A stretch of 64,000 nt of DNA from Comamonadaceae bacterium (GCA_013297875.1 JAAFIW010000017.1:1-64000); one strand, 5' to 3'. Shown: positions 49,634-59,091, counted from the first letter of the stretch. Numbers and translations: made by a program. The notes: generated by a model from the letters alone, not told the origin.

Positions 49634-50422
49634 TTACCTGTAGTTGTTTTTCCATTCGCGCAGGCTGGCAAAAATGCCTGCCTCGTCGCGGGGGCCGCTG
49701 GGGTTGTGGGCCACAGCGGCGGCGATCACGTCAGCCTGGCGGCTGCGTAAAAAAGGGTTGATTTGAAGCTCTTGCGCCAGGGTGGAGGGCAGGGTGGGCA
49801 GGTCGGCGGCCCGAAGCGCCTGGCAGCGGGCTTGGTAGTCGAACAGGGCAGCGTTGCCGGGCTCCACGGCGCGGGCAAATTTCAGGTTCGACAGGGTGTA
49901 TTCGTGAGTGCAGCACACCCGGGTGTGGCCGGGCAGGGCGGCCAGCGCGTCCAGAGAGGCCAACATTTGCGCGGGGGTGCCTTCAAACAAGCGGCCGCAG
50001 CCGGCCGAAAACAGCGTGTCGCCACAAAACAGCAGCGGTGAGCCCTGTTCGTCCGTGTTTGCATCAGCGCAGTAGTAGGCAATGTGGCCAGCGGTGTGGC
50101 CGGGCACGTCGATCACGCTGAATTCAAGCCCTAGCGCGTGCACGGTGTGGCCCTGGGCGAGGCGGGTTAGCGGCTCGGGAATGCGCTCGCGGGCGGGGCC
50201 ATACACGGCGGCGCCGGTGGCTTGGCGCAACTCATCCACACCGCCGATATGGTCGGGGTGGTGGTGCGTCACTAAAATAGTTTGAAGTTGCACGCCGTGG
50301 GCTTGCAGCGCTGCCAATACCGGCTGGGCATCGCCAGGGTCTACGACCAACGCATGCTGGCCGTTGTGCAGCAGCCAGAGGTAGTTGTCAGAAAAGGCTG
50401 GCAGTGCAAGAAGTTTTTTCAT
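49634..50422 (-). CDS. gloB: Hydroxyacylglutathione hydrolase (glyoxalase II)
   Basis: The 262-residue metallo-beta-lactamase-fold protein has THHHPDHIGG, VPGHTAGHIAYY, LLFCGDTLFSAGCGRLFEG and CTHEYTLSNLKFA with the glutathione-binding C-terminus (NPFLRSR). It hydrolyses S-lactoylglutathione to lactate and glutathione, the second step of methylglyoxal detoxification. It is divergent from a methyltransferase and rnhA, a neighbourhood conserved in many proteobacteria. Confidence 0.95.
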   Translation of the reverse strand: MKKLLALPAFSDNYLWLLHNGQHALVVDPGDAQPVLAALQAHGVQLQTILVTHHHPDHIGGVDELRQATGAAVYGPARERIPEPLTRLAQGHTVHALGLEFSVIDVPGHTAGHIAYYCADANTDEQGSPLLFCGDTLFSAGCGRLFEGTPAQMLASLDALAALPGHTRVCCTHEYTLSNLKFARAVEPGNAALFDYQARCQALRAADLPTLPSTLAQELQINPFLRSRQADVIAAAVAHNPSGPRDEAGIFASLREWKNNYR

Positions 50423-50440
50423 CACGAACTGATTATAGAA

Positions 50441-51223
50441 ATGCAAGATTGGTTCGAAACCCCACCCGGACGCTACCTGCTGGCCTGGGAACAGGCGCAG
50501 TTTGACGAAGCGGTGGTCGACATGTTTGGCTACCACGCGCTGCAACTGGGCCTGCCGCAGGTGCAGGGCCTGCGCACCAACCGCATGCCCCACCAATGGC
50601 TGGCGCTGGCGAAACAGCCTCTGGAAGCCGCGCCCACACACCATTTCATTTCTGATTTTTCAGCCCTGCCATTTGCCGAAAACAGCCTGGACCTGGTGCT
50701 GCTGCCCCATGCGCTGGAGCTCAACGCCGATCCCCACGCTACCTTGCGAGAGGTGGAGCGGGTGCTGGTGCCCGAGGGGCGGGTGGTGATTTGCGGCCTG
50801 AACCCAGCCAGCCTGTGGGGCCTGCGGCAGCGGCGGGCGCGGCTGTATCGGCATTTGGGGTTTGGCCAGTTGTACTTGCCGGAGGCAGGCGAATTCATTG
50901 GCTACCGGCGGCTGCGCGACTGGTTGCGCCTGCTCAGCTTTGAGGTGGATTCGGCGCACTTCGGCGTGTGGCGGCCCGCGTTTCGCGGGGAAGCCTGGCT
51001 GCAACGCTTTGAATGGATGGACAGCCTGGGCGAGCGCTGGTGGCCGATTTTTGGGGCGGCTTACTGCGTGGTGGCCGTCAAACGCGTGCGCGGCATGAAG
51101 CTGCTGGGCCCGACCTGGAAAAATTCACGCAAACTCTCGGGCTCGCCCGCTCCTGTTTCTGTAGCTGGTCGAGCCCATTCCACCTGGGCTACCAGCGATT
51201 TTGATCAAAAAACGGACTTATGA
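50441..51223 (+). CDS. SAM-dependent methyltransferase (YafS-like)
   Basis: The 260-residue protein starts [25 protein letters not shown]. It has a divergent class I methyltransferase domain: [27 protein letters not shown] and [23 protein letters not shown]. It is the usual gene between gloB and rnhA. The substrate is unknown. The C-terminal 30 residues (including [14 protein letters not shown]) overlap a 41-bp repeat and look appended. The stop overlaps the rnhA start by four bases. Confidence 0.9.
   Translation: MQDWFETPPGRYLLAWEQAQFDEAVVDMFGYHALQLGLPQVQGLRTNRMPHQWLALAKQPLEAAPTHHFISDFSALPFAENSLDLVLLPHALELNADPHATLREVERVLVPEGRVVICGLNPASLWGLRQRRARLYRHLGFGQLYLPEAGEFIGYRRLRDWLRLLSFEVDSAHFGVWRPAFRGEAWLQRFEWMDSLGERWWPIFGAAYCVVAVKRVRGMKLLGPTWKNSRKLSGSPAPVSVAGRAHSTWATSDFDQKTDL
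51149..51189 (+). repeat. 41-bp dispersed element near the 3' end of the methyltransferase gene
   Basis: GCTCC, seven bases, GTAGCTGGTCGAGCC, seven bases, CCTGGGC. It is read in sense frame 1. TCGA replaces TTGA, so the stop is lost. Confidence 0.85.
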
Positions 51224-51666
51224 ACCTCATTCACATCTACACCGACGGCGCCTGCAAAGGCAACCCTGGACCTGGCGGCTGGGGCGTGTTGCTCAAGCTG
51301 GGCGATACCGAAAAAGAACTCTTTGGCGGCGAGCGGGAGACCACCAATAACCGCATGGAAATGATGGCTGTGATTCAAGGCCTGTCGGCTTTGAAAAAGC
51401 CCTGCATCGTCACCCTGTTTTTAGACAGCCAGTACGTGCTCAAAGGCATCACCGAGTGGCTGCCCGGCTGGAAGGCCAAGGGCTGGCGCACGGCCGCCAA
51501 ACAGCCGGTGAAAAACGTTGATTTGTGGCAGCAACTGGATGCGCTGGTGGCTGGCGGTGGCCACCAAATCGAGTGGCGCTGGGTCAAAGGTCATGCAGGA
51601 GACCCTGGTAACGAGCGGGCTGATGCGCTGGCGAACAAGGGGGTTGATTTGGCTCTGGGGCGTTGA
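51220..51666 (+). CDS. rnhA: Ribonuclease HI
   Basis: The 148-residue protein has the complete carboxylate set: [39 protein letters not shown] and the ending [19 protein letters not shown]. It degrades RNA in RNA-DNA hybrids. It is coupled to the upstream methyltransferase by an ATGA overlap. Confidence 0.97.
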   Translation: MNLIHIYTDGACKGNPGPGGWGVLLKLGDTEKELFGGERETTNNRMEMMAVIQGLSALKKPCIVTLFLDSQYVLKGITEWLPGWKAKGWRTAAKQPVKNVDLWQQLDALVAGGGHQIEWRWVKGHAGDPGNERADALANKGVDLALGR

Positions 51667-51673
51667 ATCATTC

Positions 51674-51714
51674 GCTATGAAATGAATAGCTGCTTGAGCA
51701 GATTTGGCCTGGGC
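51674..51714 (+). repeat. 41-bp dispersed element downstream of rnhA
   Basis: GCTAT, seven bases, ATAGCTGCTTGAGCA, seven bases, CCTGGGC: an exact consensus copy, intergenic, 7 bp after the rnhA stop. Confidence 0.95.
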
Positions 51715-51827
51715 GCGGCAGGCTTTTCGTTTGAAATGCTGCAACATAAACCTAACAGTCGCGCCCGCACACCCTTAAAGCCCCGCGTGTGATACCTCGT
51801 TCTGGCTGCTCACTGATACATTGCACC

Positions 51828-53348
51828 ATGTCAAAAAAATCACTGTATTACGTCGTGGCCGCACTGGGCCTGGCCGCAGCATCGGGTGCCGCCTGGTGGT
51901 ACCAGTCAAAACCCAAAGGCCCCACTGAAATCAGCGCGGCAGCACCGTCCGCCGCTACCGGGCCAAAAACCCCTGCTTCGGCCCCGCGCGCCTCGGGCGT
52001 GGAGGTGGCCCAGGTTGAAAAAACCCGTTTGCAAGATGACACCCAGGCCGTGGGCACCTTGCGCTCGCGCCAAAGCGTGATGCTGCGGCCCGAGGTGGCC
52101 GGGCGCGTGTCGTTGATCGGGTTCAAAGACGGTGCCCGGGTCAGCAAAGGCCAGTTGCTGGTGCAACTGGACGACAGCCTGCAAAAAGCCGAACTCAGCC
52201 AGGCCCAGGCCCAGGTCTCCATTGCGGCCGCCAACCTCAAGCGCAACCAGGAGCTGGTGGCGCAAAACTTTGTGGCCCAGCGCGTGCTGGACGAAAGCGC
52301 GGCCAATCTGCAGGTGGCGCAGGCGCAATTGGCCCTGGCCCAGGCCCGGCTGGGGCGCATGCGCATCACGGCGCCGTTTGATGCGACGGCGGGGATCCGC
52401 ACCGTGAACCTGGGCGATTTTGTAAAAGACGGGGCTGACCTGGTGAACCTGGAAGACCTGTCCAGCATGTATGTGGACTTTCGCGTGCCCGAGCGCTTTC
52501 AAACCCGCATCAAGCCGGGCCAAAGTGTGGAGCTGCAGCTCGATGCGCTGCCAGGGAGGGCTTTCAGCGCAAAAATTGAAGCGCTGGATCCGCAGATTGA
52601 TGCCAACGGCCGCTCGGTGGCGGTGCGGGCCGTGGTGGCCAACACGGGCGGGCAGGCCATTCAGCCACCGGGCGCGCGGCCTCCCGCCAATGCAGCGAGT
52701 GCGGCGAGTGCCGCCAATACAGCAGCCCCCCGCGCTTCAGCGCCTGGCAAACCACCAGTGGCCCAAACGGCTGGTGCCAAGCCCGCCGACGCCAAGGGCA
52801 AAGCTGCGCCCGGCGGTCCACCGGCGGGGGCACCGACCGGCCCGCTGCGCCCCGGCATGTTTGCCCGGGTGACGGCGGTTTTCTCCGTCAACGACAACGC
52901 GCTGGTGGTGCCCGAAGAAGCCATCGTGCCGCAGGCCGGGCGGCAGTTTGTTATCAAAGTTGTAGCACCTTCAGCAGTGCCTGGAACGGCGACAGCCGCT
53001 TTGGGGCCCGAAGTCACCACCGTGTCGCAGCGCCAGGAAGTCAAGCTGGGCAACCGGCGCGCTGGCAAGGTGGAAATCACCGAAGGCCTGAGCGAGGGCC
53101 AGACCGTGGTGGTGGCGGGCCAGCAGCGGCTGCAGCGAGACGGGACGGCTGTGCGCGTGGTTGACTTGACTCGACCCGGTGGGCCAGCTGGCCAAGGCGC
53201 TCCAGGTTCTGGTGGTGCTGGGGGAGCAGTCTCCGGGAATGTGCCCCCACCCCCACCCTCCCCCAGCAGGGGAGGGAGTCAGATCTCTTCCCCCAGCGGG
53301 GGAGGGAGCCAGACAGGGGCATCTTCGCCGACCCGCCCCACGCCCTGA
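51828..53348 (+). CDS. RND efflux periplasmic adaptor (HlyD/MdtA family)
   Basis: The 506-residue protein has an N-terminal anchor (YYVVAALGLAAASGAAWWY), a lipoyl/barrel-sandwich hybrid (SVMLRPEVAGRVSLIGFKDGARVSKGQLLVQLDD), an alpha-hairpin (SQAQAQVSIAAANLKRNQELVAQNFV) and a beta-barrel (MYVDFRVPERFQTRIKPGQ). An Ala/Pro-rich insertion of about 55 residues splits the barrel. The C-terminus (PPPPPSPSRGG and SPSGGGSQT) is encoded by the CCCTCCCCC-type repeat, so it is an appended tail. It links the downstream RND pump to an outer-membrane channel, which is not encoded here. Confidence 0.92.
   Translation: MSKKSLYYVVAALGLAAASGAAWWYQSKPKGPTEISAAAPSAATGPKTPASAPRASGVEVAQVEKTRLQDDTQAVGTLRSRQSVMLRPEVAGRVSLIGFKDGARVSKGQLLVQLDDSLQKAELSQAQAQVSIAAANLKRNQELVAQNFVAQRVLDESAANLQVAQAQLALAQARLGRMRITAPFDATAGIRTVNLGDFVKDGADLVNLEDLSSMYVDFRVPERFQTRIKPGQSVELQLDALPGRAFSAKIEALDPQIDANGRSVAVRAVVANTGGQAIQPPGARPPANAASAASAANTAAPRASAPGKPPVAQTAGAKPADAKGKAAPGGPPAGAPTGPLRPGMFARVTAVFSVNDNALVVPEEAIVPQAGRQFVIKVVAPSAVPGTATAALGPEVTTVSQRQEVKLGNRRAGKVEITEGLSEGQTVVVAGQQRLQRDGTAVRVVDLTRPGGPAGQGAPGSGGAGGAVSGNVPPPPPSPSRGGSQISSPSGGGSQTGASSPTRPTP
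53245..53330. repeat. GC-rich repeat at the 3' end of the adaptor gene
   Basis: CCCACCCCCACCCTCCCCCAGC is followed by two direct GGGGAGGGAG-type units (about 53270-53279 and 53299-53308) and CAGACAGGGG. It is related to the hairpin repeats at 17732, 25431 and 58133 and encodes the Pro/Gly/Ser tail of the adaptor. Confidence 0.7.
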
Positions 53349-53372
53349 ACAATCGCTAAAGGAGCAAATGCC

Positions 53373-56300
53373 ATGAGCCTGCCCGAATTGTCCATCCGCC
53401 GCCCCGTGTTTGCCACGGTGCTGTCGCTGCTGATTGTGTTGATTGGCTATGTGTCGTTCACCCGGCTGGCGGTACGCGAGTACCCCAAGATTGATGAGCC
53501 GGTGGTCACGGTGGAAACGCGTTTTGGCGGGGCCTCCAGCGAGGTGATTGAAAGCCAGGTGACCAAGGTCCTGGAAGACTCGCTGGCGGGTATTGAGGGC
53601 GTGGAGGTCATCACCTCGATCAGCCGCCAGGAGCAAAGCCAGATCACCGTGCGCTTTGCGCTCACGCGCGACCCCGATTCCGCCGCGGCCGATGTGCGCG
53701 ACAAGACCGCTCGGGTGCGCCAGCGCCTGCCCCAGGGCATTGATGAGCCCGTGGTCTCCAAGGTCGAGGCCGATGCGTTTCCGGTGATCTGGCTGGCCAT
53801 GAGCAGCGACACGCACAGCGCGCTGCAACTGACCGACATGGCCAACCGCATCGTCAAACCGGTGCTGCAAACCGCGCCGGGTGCGGCCGATGTGCGCATT
53901 TTTGGCGAGCGCAAATTTTCCATGCGCATCTGGCTGGACACCGACAAGCTGGCCGCCTACAAGCTGACCACGCAAGACGTGGAAGACGCCCTGCGCCGCA
54001 GCAACCTGGAGGTGCCTGCAGGCCGCATTGAAAGCCGCTTGCGCGAGTTCAACGTGACCGCCGCCACCGACTTGCAAACCCCGCGCGAGTTTGGTCAGGT
54101 GGTGATTCGCTCTGTCAACGGCCAGCCGGTGCGCATTGGCGATGTGGCCCGCGTGGCCCAGGGTCCGCAGAGCGAGCGCACCAGCGTGCGCCTGAACGGG
54201 CGCGATGCGATTTCGCTGGGCGTGATTCGCCAGGCCACGGCCAACCCGCTGGATCTGTCGGCCGGTGTGCGCAGCCTGATGGAAAAGATCAAGCTTGATT
54301 TGCCACCGGGTGTTGATGTGGCTGTGGCCAACGACAACTCGGTGTTCATTGACCGCTCGATCAAGGCGGTGTTTTCCACCATCGTGGAAGCCGTGGTGCT
54401 GGTGGCGCTGGTGATCTTTTTGTTTTTGCGCACCTTGCGCGCGTCCCTCATTCCGCTGATCACCATCCCCGTCAGCCTGATTGGCACCTTTGCCCTGATG
54501 GCGCTGGCCGGTTTCACCATCAACACACTCACCCTGCTGGCCCTGGTGCTGGCCATCGGCCTGGTGGTGGATGACGCCATCGTGGTGCTGGAAAACATTT
54601 ACCGGCACATCGAAGACGGCATGGCCCCGTTTGATGCGGCCATCAAGGGCGTAAAAGAAATCGGCTTTGCGGTGGTGGCCATGACGCTCACGTTGGCCGC
54701 TGTGTATGCCCCGCTGGCCTTTGCGCCGGGGCGCACAGGCCGCCTGTTTACCGAGTTTGCACTGGCCCTTGCCGGGGCGGTGGTGGTGTCGGGTTTTGTG
54801 GCGCTGACCCTGTCGCCCATGATGTGCTCGCTGCTGCTCAAGCACAACCCCAAACCCTCGTGGTTTGACCGCACGGTGGAGCGCGGCTTGAACGCCCTGT
54901 CGCGCGGCTACTCGTCTGCGCTGGGCGGGTCACTGCGGCACAGGTGGTTGGTGGTGCTGGTGATGCTGGGCAGCGGTGCGCTGGCCGGCTGGCTGCTGTA
55001 CACCGTGAAAAGCGAGCTGGCCCCGCTGGAGGACCGGGGCGTGATTCTCACCGTGATCAACGGCCCTGATGGTGCCACCCTGGACTACACCAACCGCTAT
55101 GCCCAGGCGGTGGAAAAAATCGGCGAAAGCTACAAGGAATTTGACCGCGTGTTTGTGGTCAACGGCAACCCCACGGTGGCCCAAGGCAATGTGTTTTTGC
55201 GCGCGCTTCCGTGGGAAGAGCGCAAGAAAAGCACGCTGGAAATCGCCCGTGAAATAGGGCCCCGCATGGGCGGCCTGCCGGGTGTCACGGCCTTTGCCAT
55301 CACGCCGCCATCGCTGGGCCAGGGCTTTCGCGAGCGGCCGGTGAATTTTGTGATCGTCACGTCGGATTCCTATCAAAACCTGTCGCAGGCCGTGCGGGCG
55401 TTTCAAGACGAGCTGGCCAAAAACCCCGGCTTTGTGCAGGTAGACACCGACCTGCGCCTGAACAAGCCCGAGATCAAGATGGAGGTCGACCGCGAGCGCG
55501 CCGCCGACATGGGCGTGAGCGTCGAAGCCGTGGCACGCGCCGTGGAAACAGCGCTGGGTGGCCGCAACGTCACCCGGTACAAGCGCGAAGGCGAGCAGTA
55601 CGACGTGGTGGTGCAAACCACGCCCACTGGCCGCGACACGCCAGACGACATCGAAAAGCTGTTTGTGCGGGGCAAAAACGACGCGATGATTCCCCTTTCA
55701 GCCCTGGTGAAAATCCGCGAAGTGGTGGTGCCCCGTGAGCTCAACCACTTTGGTCAGCGCCGCTCGGCGTCCATCACCGCCAACCTCGCACCCGACTACT
55801 CGCTGGGCGAAGCCCTGAAGTTCATGGATGCCACGGCTGCCAAGGTGCTCAAACCCGGCTACGCCACCGACCTGAACGGCACCAGCCGCGAGTTCCGCAA
55901 CTCCTCAGGCTCGCTGACGCTGGTATTCCTGCTGGCCTTGCTGTTCATTTACCTGGTGCTGGCCGCGCAGTTCGAGAGCTTTGTCGACCCCTTCATCATC
56001 ATGCTCAGCGTGCCCTTGTCGATGGCAGGGGCCTTGCTGGCGCTCAAGTGGAGCGGCGGCACGCTGAACGTGTTCAGCCAGATTGGCTTGATTACCTTGG
56101 TGGGGCTGATCACCAAGCACGGCATCTTGATCGTCGAATTTGCCAACCAACTGAGAGAACAAGGTGTGAGCATGGCGGATGCCATCCGCCAATCCGCCAG
56201 TCAGCGTCTGCGCCCGATTTTGATGACCACCGGTGCGATGGTGCTGGGGGCCGTGCCCCTTGCCCTGGCCACCGGCGCAGGGGCCGAATCCCGCGCACAA

Positions 56301-56477
56301 ATCGGCTGGGTGATTGTGGGCGGCATGTCGCTGGGCACCTTGCTCACCATTTTTGTGGTGCCCACCATGTACACCCTGCTGGCCCGCAAGCATGTGCCAG
56401 GGCCGCACAAAGAGGTTGCCAACGACGACCCGCACGGCGCGCTATTGCCCGCCGCGCTGGCAGATCAGCGGCTTTGA
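53373..56477 (+). CDS. RND multidrug efflux permease (HAE1/AcrB family)
   Basis: The 1034-residue protein has the typical double repeat of six spans with large periplasmic loops: LSIRRPVFATVLSLLIVLIGY at the start, GLVVDDAIVVLENIYRHIEDG (the proton-relay aspartates of helix 4) and GLITKHGILIVEFANQLRE near the end. It is an inner-membrane drug/proton antiporter. AAGGAG lies upstream, and the gene follows its adaptor after 24 bp. No outer-membrane factor gene follows, so it probably uses a TolC-like channel encoded elsewhere. Confidence 0.95.
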   Translation: MSLPELSIRRPVFATVLSLLIVLIGYVSFTRLAVREYPKIDEPVVTVETRFGGASSEVIESQVTKVLEDSLAGIEGVEVITSISRQEQSQITVRFALTRDPDSAAADVRDKTARVRQRLPQGIDEPVVSKVEADAFPVIWLAMSSDTHSALQLTDMANRIVKPVLQTAPGAADVRIFGERKFSMRIWLDTDKLAAYKLTTQDVEDALRRSNLEVPAGRIESRLREFNVTAATDLQTPREFGQVVIRSVNGQPVRIGDVARVAQGPQSERTSVRLNGRDAISLGVIRQATANPLDLSAGVRSLMEKIKLDLPPGVDVAVANDNSVFIDRSIKAVFSTIVEAVVLVALVIFLFLRTLRASLIPLITIPVSLIGTFALMALAGFTINTLTLLALVLAIGLVVDDAIVVLENIYRHIEDGMAPFDAAIKGVKEIGFAVVAMTLTLAAVYAPLAFAPGRTGRLFTEFALALAGAVVVSGFVALTLSPMMCSLLLKHNPKPSWFDRTVERGLNALSRGYSSALGGSLRHRWLVVLVMLGSGALAGWLLYTVKSELAPLEDRGVILTVINGPDGATLDYTNRYAQAVEKIGESYKEFDRVFVVNGNPTVAQGNVFLRALPWEERKKSTLEIAREIGPRMGGLPGVTAFAITPPSLGQGFRERPVNFVIVTSDSYQNLSQAVRAFQDELAKNPGFVQVDTDLRLNKPEIKMEVDRERAADMGVSVEAVARAVETALGGRNVTRYKREGEQYDVVVQTTPTGRDTPDDIEKLFVRGKNDAMIPLSALVKIREVVVPRELNHFGQRRSASITANLAPDYSLGEALKFMDATAAKVLKPGYATDLNGTSREFRNSSGSLTLVFLLALLFIYLVLAAQFESFVDPFIIMLSVPLSMAGALLALKWSGGTLNVFSQIGLITLVGLITKHGILIVEFANQLREQGVSMADAIRQSASQRLRPILMTTGAMVLGAVPLALATGAGAESRAQIGWVIVGGMSLGTLLTIFVVPTMYTLLARKHVPGPHKEVANDDPHGALLPAALADQRL

Positions 56478-56507
56478 GCGGGCACTGTCTACCTGAAAGT
56501 ACAAACC

Positions 56508-58031
56508 ATGCCCACATCAATCTATTGCCTGTTGCTTGCTGCCCTGCTGGCAATGGGTTCGGCCCCGTCCCATGCAATGACTGTGCAGGTGCAGGGCAAC
56601 CAGGTGTTTGCCACCGGGCCCGTAGGCGACGATTTGCGCCAGTTTGAAGAGGCTTTTGCCAAAGGCGGCGTTGACACCGTGGTGTTCGTCAACTCGCCGG
56701 GTGGCGACTTGTGGACCGGTTTGCGCGTGGGTCGCCTGATTGCAGACAAGGGCTACAACACAGTGGTGGCAGGCAGTTGTGTGTCAGCCTGTTCCATCAT
56801 GTTCATGGGCGGCAAAGAGCGGCGGTTTTCTGACGCGGTGCGGGCCAGCCAGACCTTGATTGGTATCCACGGCGCGCACGACAGCGAAACCAAACAGGTG
56901 ATTGCCACCTTGCAGCCGCAAATTTTTGCGTTTTACAAGCAGCGCATGGGTGACAAGTTCAACGCCCAGGCGATGAACCAGGCGCTGTACGAGATGCAAG
57001 ACTCCGGCGCGCTTCTGCGGGTGTTTGACCCCGTTCGAAACGCCAAAACGCTGCCCTATCACTGCGTCAGCGGACAGACACCACGCGACAAATGCACCAC
57101 CCTGGCAGGTGCCGATGCCATCAGTCTGGGGCTCATTACCCACACCGATCTGGTCAAGCTGGATTTACCAGCCAGCTTCACCGCCACACCGACCGCGATG
57201 GGCAAACCGCTGGAGGTGCTGCTGGCTGACTTGCCCGCTTACTACGCCGAGCTGGCCCGCACCCAGTGCACCGCTGAGCCGTGCCGATCAGCCACCCTCA
57301 AGCGCCACGAGCTGGCTGAAAACCGCGCCATTGCCACGCCCTTGCAAGGCCCGGGCTACGGCTTTTCCGCCAATGCCGACTCACCGACGGTAGCTGTGGT
57401 GCGAGCGGTGTACCAATGCAACCACGACACCCGACGCCCGGTATCGCTGTGCGAGCCCCAGGTGGTTAACCAGTACGACATTCGCCCGCAGTTCCTGGCG
57501 GCCCAGGCCTCGCACGCCACAGCCCTGTCGCAGCTGAAGGTGCCGGCCGACAAGTTTTATGCCAACGAGGAATTTGGCGGTGGTTTGAGCAGCGCCACCG
57601 GTTTTCGCACGCAGAAATTGTCCGATATCACGCCCAGCAAACTGGACGGTGTGGCCCTGATTGGCACCCAGGAACTGGCCCGCGCGCTGCTGTCAGCCAA
57701 ACCCCCGACCGTTGTTGATGTGATGGGCTTGTTCGAAACCATTCCCCAGTCGGTTGCACTCGTGGGTGCCGGTGTGGCGCTGGAAAATCCGGAACAAGAC
57801 GCCGAGTTGGAAAAGCGCATTGGCGCGCTGTTAAACCTGCTCGCACCGGACCGCGCGGCACCCGTGGTGTTTTTTTGCGCCGGGCGCAACTGCTGGCAAT
57901 CGGTCAACGCCGCCCTGCGCGCCACCAAACTGGGCTACACCCAGGTTCAGTGGTACCGAGGAGGCCTGGAAAGCTGGGTGGCAGCCGGCCTGCCCACCGC
58001 AGGCGTGGTGCTGCGGGCTGTCGCGCGGTAG
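56508..58031 (+). CDS. Secreted ClpP/crotonase-fold protein fused to a rhodanese domain
   Basis: The 507-residue protein has a signal peptide (LLLAALLAMGSAPSHA). The first ~190 residues form a ClpP-like domain (VDTVVFVNSPGGDLWTGLRVG, VVAGSCVSACSIMFMGG with a candidate serine, IGIHGAHDS). A cysteine-containing linker follows. The last ~130 residues are a rhodanese-like domain whose active-site loop is FFCAGRNCWQSVNAALRA and QWYRGGLESW, resembling the rhodaneses annotated with PQQ-dependent catabolism (CxxCW-type). A secreted protease-like fold joined to a sulfurtransferase-like domain is unusual. It is 30 bp after the RND gene. The function is unknown. Confidence 0.75.
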   Translation: MPTSIYCLLLAALLAMGSAPSHAMTVQVQGNQVFATGPVGDDLRQFEEAFAKGGVDTVVFVNSPGGDLWTGLRVGRLIADKGYNTVVAGSCVSACSIMFMGGKERRFSDAVRASQTLIGIHGAHDSETKQVIATLQPQIFAFYKQRMGDKFNAQAMNQALYEMQDSGALLRVFDPVRNAKTLPYHCVSGQTPRDKCTTLAGADAISLGLITHTDLVKLDLPASFTATPTAMGKPLEVLLADLPAYYAELARTQCTAEPCRSATLKRHELAENRAIATPLQGPGYGFSANADSPTVAVVRAVYQCNHDTRRPVSLCEPQVVNQYDIRPQFLAAQASHATALSQLKVPADKFYANEEFGGGLSSATGFRTQKLSDITPSKLDGVALIGTQELARALLSAKPPTVVDVMGLFETIPQSVALVGAGVALENPEQDAELEKRIGALLNLLAPDRAAPVVFFCAGRNCWQSVNAALRATKLGYTQVQWYRGGLESWVAAGLPTAGVVLRAVAR

Positions 58032-58056
58032 AGCAGGGGCGTTGATGCTTGGAGTT

Positions 58057-58097
58057 GCTATTGTTTGTATAGCTGTTTGAGCAATATATACCTGGGC
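58057..58097 (+). repeat. 41-bp dispersed element downstream of the ClpP-rhodanese gene
   Basis: GCTAT, seven bases, ATAGCTGTTTGAGCA, seven bases, CCTGGGC. Intergenic, 25 bp after the stop. Confidence 0.93.
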
Positions 58098-58132
58098 GAG
58101 ATGCTGTTTTGAATATGAATTGAACGGTTTTG

Positions 58133-58169
58133 CTCCCTCTCCCGCTGGCGGGAGGGGGCGGGGTGAGGG
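58133..58169. repeat. GC-rich hairpin repeat
   Basis: CTCCCTCTCCCGC, TGG and CGGGAGGGGG form a hairpin followed by CGGGGTGAGGGA, the same family as at 25431-25468. It lies between the 41-bp element and the CopD-like gene. Confidence 0.7.
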
Positions 58170-58296
58170 ATTGAGCGTTCCAGCCGTCATGTTTTTTGAA
58201 ACGCTCAATAATTGGCAGATACCCATTGCCGCGAAGGGAATAAGCACCTCGCTTAGCCTCGGGGCTCCATCCCAGCCCACCCAACCGAAAGCCCCC

Positions 58297-58767
58297 ATGT
58301 ACGACCTCTTCAAACTTCTTCACCTCATCGCCGGCATCGTATGGATGGGCGGCATGACCGCGCTGCTGTTTGCGCTGCGCCCCGCCGCCATGAAGGTGCT
58401 GGAACCGCAACTGCGCGCCCAGCTCATGGCCCAGGTCTGGCAGCGCTTTTTCCTGGTGGTGCTGGTCTCCATCGTGCTGCTGTTCACTACCGGCACCAAC
58501 CTGTACACCACCGCCTTCAAAGCCGCCAAGGCCGCCACCGGCGCAGGCAGCGTGCCCCTGGGCTGGAACCTCATGCTGGTGCTGGGTCTGGCCATGATGC
58601 TGATTTTTGGCCACATTTACTTTGCCGGTTTCAAGAAATTCAAGCGGGCTGTGGCGGCAGCCGAATGGCCGATCGCCGCCAAAGCCGCAGCGCAGATTCA
58701 CACGCTGATGCTGACCAACTTTGTGCTGGGCTGGCTGGCGATTGCGGCGGTGCGGCTGGTGCGCTAG
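58297..58767 (+). CDS. CopD-like integral membrane protein
   Basis: The 156-residue protein begins MYDLFKLLHLIAGIVWMGGM and has four membrane spans (including FFLVVLVSIVLLFTTG, WNLMLVLGLAMMLIFGHIYF, TNFVLGWLAIAAVRL). The HLIAGIVWMGG opening with its histidine and tryptophan resembles CopD/YphA-type membrane proteins. Copper handling is possible but not shown. ATG 58297 is used because the upstream frame is repeat-derived. Confidence 0.8.
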   Translation: MYDLFKLLHLIAGIVWMGGMTALLFALRPAAMKVLEPQLRAQLMAQVWQRFFLVVLVSIVLLFTTGTNLYTTAFKAAKAATGAGSVPLGWNLMLVLGLAMMLIFGHIYFAGFKKFKRAVAAAEWPIAAKAAAQIHTLMLTNFVLGWLAIAAVRLVR

Positions 58768-59083
58768 CCCGGATATTTCAGCGTGACCGTCTTTTTGCAA
58801 GCTTTTCTCCTGTGATGCGGATCGCTTTTGCTCAAATCCAATTTGTACGCAGCAAAAAGACTCGACACCCACGGCATCGTTTTGGCGGGCGCAGGAACGC
58901 ACGACCCTCGTCGCCAATGGCTCGGCCATTGGACTCCTCCTGTCGCACGCCCCTGCATCCCGCGAAAACGCGCCGTGGGTGCCGCCAAAGTGAAATATGC
59001 GGGCTAGGGTGGAGTTTGAACGACAAGTCGGCAATATATACGTGGGCTTACATCGACTCTGAACGCTTTTTCCGGCGCCCATA
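58768..59083. other. Intergenic region, no gene recognised
   Basis: No supported coding frame is seen. A hairpin CCAATGG/CCATTGG at about 58913-58931 is preceded by CCCTCGTCGC and followed by ACTCCTCC; a similar arrangement (CCCATGG/CCATGGG with TTCGTCGC and CCTCCTC) occurs at about 63945-63980, suggesting another loose repeat family. Confidence 0.4.
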
Positions 59084-59091
59084 AAAAAAGC

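Noticed and set aside
52950-52986. Possible further copy of the 41-bp element in the RND adaptor gene
   Set aside because: It has GTTAT, TGTAGCACCTTCAGCA and CCTGG in order but is 4 bp short and poorly matched; every accepted copy is exactly 41 bp.
52971-54845. Minus-strand open frame of 624 codons opposite the RND adaptor and pump
   Set aside because: It is antisense to two well-supported genes, and its His/Gly/Gln-rich product is typical of shadow frames.
57904-59082. Minus-strand open frame of 392 codons over the ClpP-rhodanese end, the CopD-like gene and the spacer
   Set aside because: It crosses repeats and two plus-strand genes and has no domain; it is a shadow frame.
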